The notes under the pieces are model-generated. The model was not told where the DNA came from. It worked only from the letters and a program-made list of their open reading frames with translations, and did not search any database. The position numbers and the translations under genes were made by a program. Positions 16,145-23,729 of a stretch of DNA of 64,000 nt are shown piece by piece. How positions within the stretch are numbered: position 1 is the first letter of the stretch; every line of letters begins with the position of its first letter. Source of the stretch: Brevibacterium pigmentatum (lineage in GTDB: Bacteria > Actinomycetota > Actinomycetes > Actinomycetales > Brevibacteriaceae); contig NZ_CP050153.1 of assembly GCF_011617465.1 (NCBI RefSeq), forward strand, positions 2,108,001 through 2,172,000, in the 5' to 3' direction.

Positions 16145-17890
16145 TCACATGTTCACATCAACTGATTCGGAGCGCAGAAATTCCCGCACGTCCCATTCGG
16201 TGTCGACGGAGAGTTCGGAGGCGAGTCGGTCGTCGTGGGTGACGATCACCATCGCACCGCCGAATCCTTCGAGAGCGGTCACCAGCGCTTCGAGCGATGA
16301 CAGGTCGAGATTGTTGCCCGGTTCGTCGAGGATGAGCAGCTGCGGCGCCGGATCCTGGAGGAGTCCCGAGGCCAAGGCGACGCGGAACTGCTCCCCTCCG
16401 GACAGGGTCCGGCAGATCTGGTCGGTGCGTCCGGCACGCAGTCCCATGGCCGCGAGCACTTCGTAGACGCGGTGCGGGTCGAGCTGCGGATTGCCCGATC
16501 GCACCGCTTCCATCACCGTCAGCTCTCCCGGCAGTCGGTACTGCTGGTCGAGGTGGGCTGTCGGGGCGGCGACGGTGATGTCGAGGTCGCCGAAGAGTCC
16601 GGCGACCGGCGGACCGGAGTCGAACCGGGTGTGTCCCCCGGCTATGTCACGTTCGCCCTCGCCGCTGGTGGCCTGTCCGTTCGCGGAGCCGCTGTCCGCA
16701 GCACGGTCATCCGCGGTGCCACCGTCTGAGGCACGGCCGTCCGCGGCCGCCAGGATCGCCGCCAGCAGGGTCGATTTCCCGGCCCCGTTCGGTCCGGTCA
16801 GTCGGATCCGCTCCGGCCCGACGATCGTCTGTGGTCGCTCGGACTTCGCCGAGGCGGCTGTGGAGATCTCGAGGACCCGCTTGGTCGCATGGACCTGGGT
16901 GTCGGGCAGGTCGAGGCGGACGCTCGAGGTCCGACGCAGGGCATCCTTGGCATCGGTGAGTTCGTCCCAGGCCGCCGCCTCGTCGGCGGCTTTGTCGCCA
17001 CGCCGTTTGGCCGCTGACTTCTCGGCGAAGTTCGTCAGCCCGTTCATGACGATCTTCGGTCGACGTTTGCTCTCCTTATCCCTCTTGGCTTTCCGGTCGG
17101 CTCGTGCGAGCTTCGTCTCCAGTTCGATCCGCTGTCGCTTTTCGACCTCGTGGGACTTCTTCGCATCGGTGACCTTCTGCTGCTTGGCTTCCTCTTCAGC
17201 GGCGACCATGGCTTCGTAGTCATCGAAGTTCCCGCCGTAGACGCGCAGCCGCTCGGTCATCTCGATGATCGAGGTCATATGGGTCAGCAGAGTTCGGTCG
17301 TGGGAGATGACGAGGGTCGGTCCGCGGCGTTCCGTGAGCAGCGTCGTCAGCAGCGCCCGCCCATCCTCGTCGAGGTTGTTGCTCGGTTCGTCGAGGATCA
17401 GCCAGGCGTCGCCGACCAGCGCCGCTCGGGCCAGTCCGATGCGTGTGGCCTGCCCGCCGGAGAAGCTGCTCAGACTCCGGTCGAGGTCGCTCGCGCTCAG
17501 GTGCAGACCGAGTTCGGACAGGGCCGCCAGGGCACGCTCCTCGATGTCCCAGTCATCGCCGATGAGGTCGAAGTCGGAGCCGGTCGCCTCTCCGTCCAGG
17601 GCGCGGCGCAGAGCTCGTCGAACGGAGGCGATGTCCAATGCGGAATCGACCCGCTGCGTGGAATGCGGCAGCAGCTGATCGATGTAGACCGCACCGTAGG
17701 TGCCCGTGACGGTTCCCGCCGAGGCGTGCAGGCTACCTGCGAGAATTCGGGCGAAAGTGGATTTGCCGATCCCGTTGTCGCCGACCAATCCGACGAGGTC
17801 AGCAGGGATGGTGGCAGTGAGTCGGGAGAAGATCTCGGTATCGTCGCCGAGGCGGTAGTCCAGTTCGGACACAGTGATTGCTGCAGGCAT
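16145..17890 (-). CDS. ABC-F family ATPase (duplicated ATPase, no membrane domain)
   Basis: Soluble protein with two ATPase halves, of the family that acts on ribosomes as translation factors or antibiotic protectors. About 581 residues. Half 1 has Walker A GDNGIGKST, signature FSGGQ and Walker B LILDEPSNNLD. Half 2 has GPNGAGKST, LSGGEQ and LLILDEPGNNLD. A charged Lys/Arg-rich linker (~residues 225-290) joins them. Half 2 carries an unusual Asp/Gly/Ala-rich insertion after Walker A (~377-433). GAGG lies six bases before ATG 17890. Its role in resistance versus housekeeping is undetermined. Confidence 0.9.
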   Translation of the reverse strand: MPAAITVSELDYRLGDDTEIFSRLTATIPADLVGLVGDNGIGKSTFARILAGSLHASAGTVTGTYGAVYIDQLLPHSTQRVDSALDIASVRRALRRALDGEATGSDFDLIGDDWDIEERALAALSELGLHLSASDLDRSLSSFSGGQATRIGLARAALVGDAWLILDEPSNNLDEDGRALLTTLLTERRGPTLVISHDRTLLTHMTSIIEMTERLRVYGGNFDDYEAMVAAEEEAKQQKVTDAKKSHEVEKRQRIELETKLARADRKAKRDKESKRRPKIVMNGLTNFAEKSAAKRRGDKAADEAAAWDELTDAKDALRRTSSVRLDLPDTQVHATKRVLEISTAASAKSERPQTIVGPERIRLTGPNGAGKSTLLAAILAAADGRASDGGTADDRAADSGSANGQATSGEGERDIAGGHTRFDSGPPVAGLFGDLDITVAAPTAHLDQQYRLPGELTVMEAVRSGNPQLDPHRVYEVLAAMGLRAGRTDQICRTLSGGEQFRVALASGLLQDPAPQLLILDEPGNNLDLSSLEALVTALEGFGGAMVIVTHDDRLASELSVDTEWDVREFLRSESVDVNM

Positions 17891-18040
17891 GAGGGTCCTC
17901 ATTTCGTGTACGCAGAAGCGCTGCGGGCCCGTGGCACCCGCAAGTCACGGTATGAGGATTCACTTCACAGCAGAGACGTCTTTCGTCGGAAATGGAACAT
18001 AACAATGATCGCCGAGGCAGCTCGCCGGGTCAAGACCACC

Positions 18041-18112
18041 CCTTATTACTACCTGACGGCGGCCCAGCAACCTGGCGCGAGGTTGCTGGGCCGCCGTCAG
18101 GTAGTAAAAAGG
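18041..18112. repeat. Palindromic hairpin repeat, copy 1
   Basis: A 28-bp perfect stem (18046-18073 with 18080-18107) around GGCGCG, extended by a further 4 bp past one A-A mismatch. The stem starts TTACTACCTGACGGCGGCCC. It lies 7 bp beyond the stop codon of the XRE-cupin gene (18119) and upstream of the ABC-F gene, so it probably ends the regulator transcript. Three more copies are at 23660, 25242 and 63449. Confidence 0.85.
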
Positions 18113-18118
18113 ATGGGG

Positions 18119-18667
18119 TCAGACAATGATGAGCATGAGTTCGGCGGGTTCATCGTGGGGGTTGGCCAATTGATGCGGCACGTCGCCGGGAGCTTGGGCG
18201 CAGTCGCCGGCATGCAGGGTCGTACGACGATCGATGGTGACGATCTCGATTCTGCCCTTGAGGACGAAGAAACTCTCACGCGATCCGCTGCGGTGCGCGG
18301 CGAAAGCCGAGGTCTCGCTGCGCGGGTCGAGACGGTAGTGGACGACGTCCATGTTCTCGATCGCCGACGGCAGGTCCCGACGCCAGACTCCTTTCCCGAA
18401 GGTCGAGGACGTGGGGATCGTCTCGCTGCGGGTGATGGTGACTTCCGGCGCGGCCAGGAGTTCGCCGACGTCGACGCCGAGGGCACGGGAGAGGCCCATG
18501 GCATTCGAGACCGATGTGTCCTGCTCTCCTCGTTCGATCTTCGACAATGCGGCCCGGGACAGTCCGGCCCGAACCGCGAGTTCGTTGAGGGTGAGGTTGT
18601 TGTACTTGCGCCGGGCTCTGATGCGGGCGCCGAAGACACGTGCGCCGAGATCCTCTTCTTTCGCCAT
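18119..18667 (-). CDS. XRE-family regulator with C-terminal cupin domain
   Basis: One-component regulator of 182 residues. The N-terminal lambda-repressor-type helix-turn-helix (LTLNELAVRAGLSRAALSKI, ~residues 25-44) is followed by a cupin sensor fold (~105-182: SRESFFVLKGRIEIVT and CAQAPGDVPHQLANP). It is divergent from the LctP-type permease gene across a 61-bp gap containing a perfect 7-bp inverted repeat. It therefore probably controls that permease, and itself, in response to a small ligand. The ligand is not known. Confidence 0.9.
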   Translation of the reverse strand: MAKEEDLGARVFGARIRARRKYNNLTLNELAVRAGLSRAALSKIERGEQDTSVSNAMGLSRALGVDVGELLAAPEVTITRSETIPTSSTFGKGVWRRDLPSAIENMDVVHYRLDPRSETSAFAAHRSGSRESFFVLKGRIEIVTIDRRTTLHAGDCAQAPGDVPHQLANPHDEPAELMLIIV

Positions 18668-18678
18668 TGGAGCATCAT

Positions 18679-18701
18679 ATTCTATTCTTGGATCATAGAA
18701 T
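18679..18701. promoter_or_regulatory. Operator-like inverted repeat between regulator and permease
   Basis: ATTCTAT (18679-18685) and ATAGAAT (18695-18701) are exact inverted repeats separated by nine bases. They lie midway in the short divergent gap, 12 bp from the regulator start and 28 bp from the permease start. The position would let one dimer control both promoters. Confidence 0.6.
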
Positions 18702-18728
18702 CACATCTCACAAAGGAAACTTCACCCT

Positions 18729-20117
18729 ATGGCGGCAGTGCTGGCTCTCACACCGATCCTCATTGCCATCGTCCTGCTCCTGCTCAAACAGAGCTCCTGG
18801 GTCGCCGCTCTCGCCGGCGCCGTGCTCGCGGCCGGTCTCGTCGCCTTCGTCTTCCCCACCCCCGCCTCGGTGTTGGTGGAATCGGGGATCGACTACTTTC
18901 CGCTCATCCTCGAGGTCGCGCTCATCCTGCTCTTCGGCATGCTGCTCGCCCGGCTGCTCGAGTCCGCGGGGTCGATGTCGCAGATCTCGTCCTGGGTCGA
19001 GTCGCTGTCACCGGGGCGCCCGCTCGGGGTCGCGCTCGTCGTGTTCGGCATCGTGCCCTTCGCAGAATCGGTCACCGGCTTCGGCATCGGCGTCACCGTC
19101 GGAGTACCGGTCCTGCGCCATCTCGGGTGCACTCTGCGGCAGTCGGCGATCCTCGGCCTCCTCGGTCTCATCGCGGTGCCGTGGGGTGCCCTGGGTCCGG
19201 GCACCACCGTCGCAGCGGCGCTGGCGGGCCTGGACGTCGACGAACTCGGTCTGGCCACGGCGTGGATCAATGCGATACCGGTCATCATCGTCGCGATCGC
19301 GGTGGTCGCGATCATGCGCCCGTCCGCCGTCTCGGCGCTGGGGATCGTCGGCGCCGGCGCGCTCATGTGGGCGGGGATCCTCGCCTCCAGCTCTGTCATC
19401 GGCATGGCCCCCTCGGGGATCATCGGATCGCTCATCGTCATCCTCCTGGTCGGTGCGCTGTTCATGATCCGGAAGAGGGCCACGGGACTGACGCGTCGCC
19501 TCGGCGTGGCCGTTCTTCCCTACGCGGTGCTCACGGTGGGCCTGCTGTTGGCACGGGCCATGCACGCCGCGCTCCCGTCGACGGCCACGCAGATCATCGC
19601 CTCTCCCCCGTTCTGGCTGGCCGCCGCCTGCCTCATCTCCGCCATCACCGTCGCCGGCAGACGCGAAGTCACGGTCGCGGCGGTGCGTTCCTGGGTTCCC
19701 ATCGGGGTGGGCACGGCCGCGTTCATGCTCATGGGCTGGATCATGACGACGACGGGGATGAGCGAGGCGATCGGCGGACTGCTGCCGGCAGGGCTCGTCC
19801 TGCTCACTCCGTGGCTGAACTCCATCGGCGCGGTGCTCACCGGGTCGAACACGGGGGCGAACTCGATGTTCACCGGCACCCTGACCGCCGTCGCCGCTTC
19901 CTCTCACGTCTCGGCACTGCTGGTGGTCGCGGCCGGAAACGCGGCCGGTTCATTGGCCGCCCTCGCTGCTCCTCCCCGGGTGGCCATGGCCGCGCAGATC
20001 GCGGATTCGTCGGCGGCCGCCTCGGCGCGGGACATCTCCTGGGTGCAGGGCCGGGCGCTCGCGGTGGCCGGGATCAACGCCCTGGCCCTCGGCCTGTGGA
20101 TCCAGTTCTTCGCCTGA
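18729..20117 (+). CDS. L-lactate permease family transporter (LctP/LldP type)
   Basis: Membrane carrier of TC family 2.A.14, which takes up lactate, glycolate or related hydroxyacids with protons. 462 residues, shorter than E. coli LldP (~550), with about 12-13 hydrophobic helices. Family landmarks are FGIVPFAESVTGFGIGVTVG, WGALGPGTT, LTGSNTGANSMFTG and AAGNAAGSLAALAAPPRVA. AAAGGA precedes ATG 18729. It is divergent from the XRE-cupin regulator and convergent (19 bp) with the M24 gene. No lactate dehydrogenase gene is adjacent, so the substrate is open. Confidence 0.88.
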   Translation: MAAVLALTPILIAIVLLLLKQSSWVAALAGAVLAAGLVAFVFPTPASVLVESGIDYFPLILEVALILLFGMLLARLLESAGSMSQISSWVESLSPGRPLGVALVVFGIVPFAESVTGFGIGVTVGVPVLRHLGCTLRQSAILGLLGLIAVPWGALGPGTTVAAALAGLDVDELGLATAWINAIPVIIVAIAVVAIMRPSAVSALGIVGAGALMWAGILASSSVIGMAPSGIIGSLIVILLVGALFMIRKRATGLTRRLGVAVLPYAVLTVGLLLARAMHAALPSTATQIIASPPFWLAAACLISAITVAGRREVTVAAVRSWVPIGVGTAAFMLMGWIMTTTGMSEAIGGLLPAGLVLLTPWLNSIGAVLTGSNTGANSMFTGTLTAVAASSHVSALLVVAAGNAAGSLAALAAPPRVAMAAQIADSSAAASARDISWVQGRALAVAGINALALGLWIQFFA

Positions 20118-20136
20118 GGGTCGTTCGGTGCGCATC

Positions 20137-21465
20137 TCAGACGCGGATGATCTCACGGGGGAAGTTCGTGAACGGTTCGCAGCCGATGTCGGTGATGAGC
20201 ACCGGTTCGGACAGTTCGATTCCGTAGCCGTTCATCCACATTCCGCCGATGAGGTGGAAGGTCATTCCCGCCTCGAGGATCTGGTCATCCTCGGTGCGGA
20301 TCGAGATCGTCCGCTCGCCCCAGTCCGGAGGGTAGCCGATGCCGATCGAGTAGCCCAGCCGGCTGGGCTTCTCGAGTCCCGAGAGTGCGAGAACACGATT
20401 CCAGGTGCGGGCGAGTTCCGCGGTGGGCACCTCGGGTGCGGCGACGTCGAGAACCGCGGACAGCGCCTCGGCGACGACGCCTTCGAGGCGCACGAGCTCC
20501 TGCTTGGGACGGCCTGTCACCGCGGTGCGCGCCAGCGGGACATGGTAGCGACGGTGGACTCCGGCGAGTTCGATGCTCACCGATTCGTCGGCGACGAACT
20601 TCCGGTCGGTCCAACTCAGGTGCGGTGTGTCCGCGCTTTCGCCGGTGGGCATGAGCGGCACGATCGAGGGATAGTCACCCCAGACTCCGTCACCGCCTCT
20701 GGTCTGGGCCTCGGAGATCGCCGCGGCCACCTCGTTCTGGCCGACACCGACGCCGATCGTGCCCAGCGCCGCATCCATGGCCGCGGTGGTCACTTTTGCG
20801 GCCTTGCGCATGAGCTCGATCTCGGCCGGGGATTTGACCGCGCGAATCCAGTTGACGAGTTCGAAGCAGTCGACGAGGCGCCATTCGGGCACCCCGTTGA
20901 CGAGTGCTCGGAAGCCCCGCGGAGAGAAGAAGTGCGAGTCCATCTCGACGCCGACGGGCATGGTCGAGGCACGGGCGACCTCCCACCGCTGGCGCAGGGC
21001 GAAGGCGACCCAGTCGAAGGGGTGGATATGGGGTCGCTGCACATAGCGTTCGGGATAGCCGACGATGTCTTCGGGCGGCAGCCATGAGGTGTGTGAGGCT
21101 CCGCGGGCGTCCATATCGCGCATGAACAGCGTCATCGGCCCCGACGACGGCACGAACAGCAGCTGCGGGGTATAGAAGGACCACGCGTTGTATCCGGTGA
21201 GGTAGTAGATGTTCGCCGGGTCGGTGACGATGAGCGCGGCCAGGCCCTGGTCGAGCATGCGATTGCGCACCGAGGCGATCCGTCCGAGGTATTCCTCGGC
21301 GCTGAACGACAGTTCGTTCGCGCCGATCGTGTCGACCTCGCCGGGAACCGGCTGCGGGCGGGCTTTGACCTCTTTGCCGGCCTGCCCCTGCTCGGCTCCG
21401 GGACGCATCCCGTACACATCCGGGCGATTATCCTCGCCGCCGTAGAACAGCTCACCCTCATTCAT
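20137..21465 (-). CDS. Creatinase/ectoine-hydrolase-like M24 family protein (metal ligands lost)
   Basis: Pita-bread-fold hydrolase of the M24 family, 442 residues. A ~45-residue polar N-terminal tail precedes the creatinase N domain (VTDPANIYYLTGYNAWSFYT) and the C-terminal domain. In true aminopeptidases two Asp residues bind metals; here the equivalent segment reads SIELAGVHRRYHVPLARTAV, with neither Asp, as in metal-free creatinase and in ectoine hydrolase (DoeA/EutD). ATG 21465 is chosen by fit to the family start. It is divergent from an Lrp regulator and a class III aminotransferase, a pairing seen in doe/eut clusters. No DoeB deacetylase gene is nearby, so ectoine is only the leading guess. 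Confidence 0.75.
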   Translation of the reverse strand: MNEGELFYGGEDNRPDVYGMRPGAEQGQAGKEVKARPQPVPGEVDTIGANELSFSAEEYLGRIASVRNRMLDQGLAALIVTDPANIYYLTGYNAWSFYTPQLLFVPSSGPMTLFMRDMDARGASHTSWLPPEDIVGYPERYVQRPHIHPFDWVAFALRQRWEVARASTMPVGVEMDSHFFSPRGFRALVNGVPEWRLVDCFELVNWIRAVKSPAEIELMRKAAKVTTAAMDAALGTIGVGVGQNEVAAAISEAQTRGGDGVWGDYPSIVPLMPTGESADTPHLSWTDRKFVADESVSIELAGVHRRYHVPLARTAVTGRPKQELVRLEGVVAEALSAVLDVAAPEVPTAELARTWNRVLALSGLEKPSRLGYSIGIGYPPDWGERTISIRTEDDQILEAGMTFHLIGGMWMNGYGIELSEPVLITDIGCEPFTNFPREIIRV

Positions 21466-21775
21466 GATCCCAGTCTGGTGATCCTGCTCACATACTGTCA
21501 ATCACTGTCGATGCGCGTGTTGTCGACGGCGTGTCGATCCGCGCATCGGCGGGGATCGGCGGCCTCTGAAACCGAGTTCCGGACGGTCCGCGAAGTGCGG
21601 ATCCGGGCGCCCGCGATACCGTCGCCTGGACACGGATACTCGTCGGTCACCTCGGCGATTTCTGACGAATCCAGAACCAAACATTTTCAGTTTCGACGGA
21701 ATTCGCATACGAAACAGCGCATTTCAGCAGATTCGGTGATAGATTGGCCTGAGACGCACATCACGGAGGTGAAGA
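21466..21775. promoter_or_regulatory. 310-bp divergent control region
   Basis: Gene-free stretch between the M24 gene and the Lrp gene. The right half is AT-richer. It contains GTTTCG (21690-21695) and CGAAAC (21710-21715), an inverted repeat centred on GAATTC-like sequence, about 60 bp before the Lrp start. CACGGAGGTGA (21761-21771) is the Lrp ribosome-binding site. The left half looks unstructured. Lrp-type autoregulation from this gap is inferred. Confidence 0.45.
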
Positions 21776-22261
21776 ATGGACCCGCTCCTGCCGAACGGCA
21801 GCGGTTCCCGACTCGGGAATCTCGACGAGAAATCTAAGGCGATCATCGTCGAACTGCAGCACGACGGAAGGAAATCCTATTCGGCCATCGGCAAGTCCGT
21901 CGGCCTGTCCGAGGCCGCCGTGCGCCAGCGGGTGTCGCGGCTCATCGACTCGGGCGTCATGGAGATCGTCGCCGTGACCGACCCGCTGAGTCTGGGATTC
22001 GCGCGGCAGGCGATGGTGGGGCTCAAGGTCCGCGGGGACATCTCCGCGGTCGCCGAGAAGCTGCACGACTACGACGAGATCGACTACCTCGTCGTCACCG
22101 CCGGTTCGTTCGACCTCCTGGTCGAGATCGTGTGTGAATCGGATCGGCATCTGATCGAGTTCGTCAATGAGGAGCTCCGCTCGATCGATGCCGTCGTCGA
22201 TACGGAGCTCTTCATGTACCTCTCACTCGAAAAGCAGAAATACAACTGGGGGACGCGATGA
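21776..22261 (+). CDS. Lrp/AsnC-family transcriptional regulator
   Basis: 161-residue feast/famine regulator. The N-terminal helix-turn-helix is at ~20-60 (LDEKSKAIIVELQHDGRKSY, then IGKSVGLSEAAVRQRVSRLI). A RAM ligand-binding domain follows (VGLKVRGDISAVAEKL, then DYLVVTAGSFDLLVEI). GGAGGTGA lies before ATG 21776. Its TGA overlaps the aminotransferase ATG (ATGA), so the two are coupled. Local control of the aminotransferase and the divergent M24 gene is likely, resembling DoeX in ectoine-degradation loci. Confidence 0.92.
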   Translation: MDPLLPNGSGSRLGNLDEKSKAIIVELQHDGRKSYSAIGKSVGLSEAAVRQRVSRLIDSGVMEIVAVTDPLSLGFARQAMVGLKVRGDISAVAEKLHDYDEIDYLVVTAGSFDLLVEIVCESDRHLIEFVNEELRSIDAVVDTELFMYLSLEKQKYNWGTR

Positions 22262-23649
22262 CAGACAATGTCACCAGGGCCGGCACTCCTTATCAGGATG
22301 CCATCCGCAACAACGTGTGGATGCACATGTCACCACACCAAGCACTGTTCAACGGTGGTGAGGCGCCGGTCATCGTACGCGGCGAGGGTCACCACATCTT
22401 CGACGACAAGGGCAAGAAGTACCTCGACGGACTCGCCGGCCTGTTCACCGTTCAGGTGGGGCACGGTCGTGAGCAGATCGCGAAGGCGATGTACGACCAG
22501 ACGCTGAAACTGCCCTTCATGCCGTTGTGGTCGTATGCCCACCCGCAGGCGATCGAGGTCTCGGAGCGCCTGGCCAGCTATGCGCCGGGCGACCTCAACC
22601 GAGTTTTCCTCACCTCCGGCGGCGGCGATTCGGTCGAATCGGCAATGAAGCTGGCGAAGAACTACTTCAAGCTCGTCGGCAAGCCCGGCAAGCACAAGAT
22701 CATCTCCCGCGCCACCGCTTACCACGGCACCCCGCACGGTGCACTGTCGGTGACCTCACTGCCGGGGCTGCGTGAGCAGTTCGCTCCCTTGGTCCCCGGC
22801 GCTCATAAGGTGCCGAACACGAACTTCTACCGGGCACCGGAGCACCTCGCCCATGACGAGAAGGCCTTCGGTCGGTGGGCCGCCGATCGCATCGGCGAGG
22901 CCATCGAGTTCGAGGGCGCCGACTCCGTCGCCGCTGTGTTCCTCGAACCCGTGCAGAACTCCGGCGGCTGCTTCCCGCCGCCTCCCGGATACTTCGAGCG
23001 GGTCCGCGAGATCTGCGACGAGTATGACGTGCTGCTGGTCTCGGACGAGACGATCTGCGCCTACGGCCGCATCGGCGACATGTTCGCCTGCAACGACTTC
23101 GGCTATGTCCCGGACATCATCACCTCGGCCAAGGGCATCACCTCCGGCTATGCGCCACTGGGTGCGATGATCGCCTCCGATCGTCTCTTCGAGCCCTTCG
23201 GCCCCGGCGGCGATGAGACCTTCTACCACGGCTACACCTTCGGCGGTCATCCCGTCGCCTGTGCCGCCGCGATGGCGAATTTCGACGTCTTCGAAGAGGA
23301 GAAGCTCAACGACCACGTGCACGAGAACGCTGCAGCGTTCAAGTTCACGCTCGAAAAGCTCAAGGACCTGCCGATCGTCGGCGACGTCCGCGGTGAGGGA
23401 TTCTTCTACGGAATCGAACTCGTCAAGGACAAGGACACGAAGGAATCGTTCACCGAAGAGGAATCCGAGCGGATTCTCAAGAACTTCGTGTCGGCGAAGA
23501 TGTACGAGAGCGGTCTGTACTGCCGCGCCGATGACCGCGGCGACCCGGTCATTCAGCTCTCGCCTCCACTGACCGTCGGTCAGAACGAGTTCGACGAGAT
23601 GGAGCAGATCATCCGCGGCGTCCTGCAGGAAGCCTGGACAATGTTCTGA
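22258..23649 (+). CDS. Class III (omega-type) aminotransferase, PLP-dependent
   Basis: Fold-type I transaminase, 463 residues, that moves an amino group from a diamine or omega-amino acid to pyruvate or 2-oxoglutarate. Landmarks: YLDGLAGLFTVQVGHGR, LTSGGGDSVESAMKLA (cofactor phosphate site), FLEPVQNSGGCFPPPPGYF, and the Schiff-base lysine Lys292 in TSAKGITSGYAPLGA. The C-terminal YCRADDRGDPVIQLSPPL is typical of the actinobacterial subgroup. Coupled to the Lrp gene by ATGA. Diaminobutyrate (DoeD-like) and putrescine/GABA-type substrates are both possible. A perfect hairpin repeat starts 11 bp after its stop. Confidence 0.88.
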   Translation: MTDNVTRAGTPYQDAIRNNVWMHMSPHQALFNGGEAPVIVRGEGHHIFDDKGKKYLDGLAGLFTVQVGHGREQIAKAMYDQTLKLPFMPLWSYAHPQAIEVSERLASYAPGDLNRVFLTSGGGDSVESAMKLAKNYFKLVGKPGKHKIISRATAYHGTPHGALSVTSLPGLREQFAPLVPGAHKVPNTNFYRAPEHLAHDEKAFGRWAADRIGEAIEFEGADSVAAVFLEPVQNSGGCFPPPPGYFERVREICDEYDVLLVSDETICAYGRIGDMFACNDFGYVPDIITSAKGITSGYAPLGAMIASDRLFEPFGPGGDETFYHGYTFGGHPVACAAAMANFDVFEEEKLNDHVHENAAAFKFTLEKLKDLPIVGDVRGEGFFYGIELVKDKDTKESFTEEESERILKNFVSAKMYESGLYCRADDRGDPVIQLSPPLTVGQNEFDEMEQIIRGVLQEAWTMF

Positions 23650-23659
23650 CCTCCTATTG

Positions 23660-23715
23660 CTACCTGACGGCGGCTCAGCAACCTCGCGCGAGGTTGCTGA
23701 GCCGCCGTCAGGTAG
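23660..23715. repeat. Palindromic hairpin repeat, copy 2
   Basis: A fully palindromic 56-bp element: CTACCTGACGGCGGCTCAGC plus AACCTCGC and its exact complement. It lies between the convergent aminotransferase gene (stop 23649) and the YibE/F gene (stop 23730). A compensatory change is visible against the other copies (GGCTCAGC/GCTGAGCC versus GGCCCAGC/GCTGGGCC), showing that pairing is preserved. Probable bidirectional terminator. Confidence 0.88.
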
Positions 23716-23729
23716 TTCTGGGGCGAAGT

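Noticed and set aside
18041..18112. Possibility that the palindromic repeats form a CRISPR-like array
   Set aside because: Copies are thousands of bases apart, there are no spacers of constant length, and no cas genes are present.
17150..20227. 1025-residue plus-strand ORF
   Set aside because: It runs antisense to the ABC-F and XRE-cupin genes and out of frame through the LctP gene. Composition is Arg/Gly/Asp/Val-rich without motifs. It is a by-product of high GC and lack of stops.
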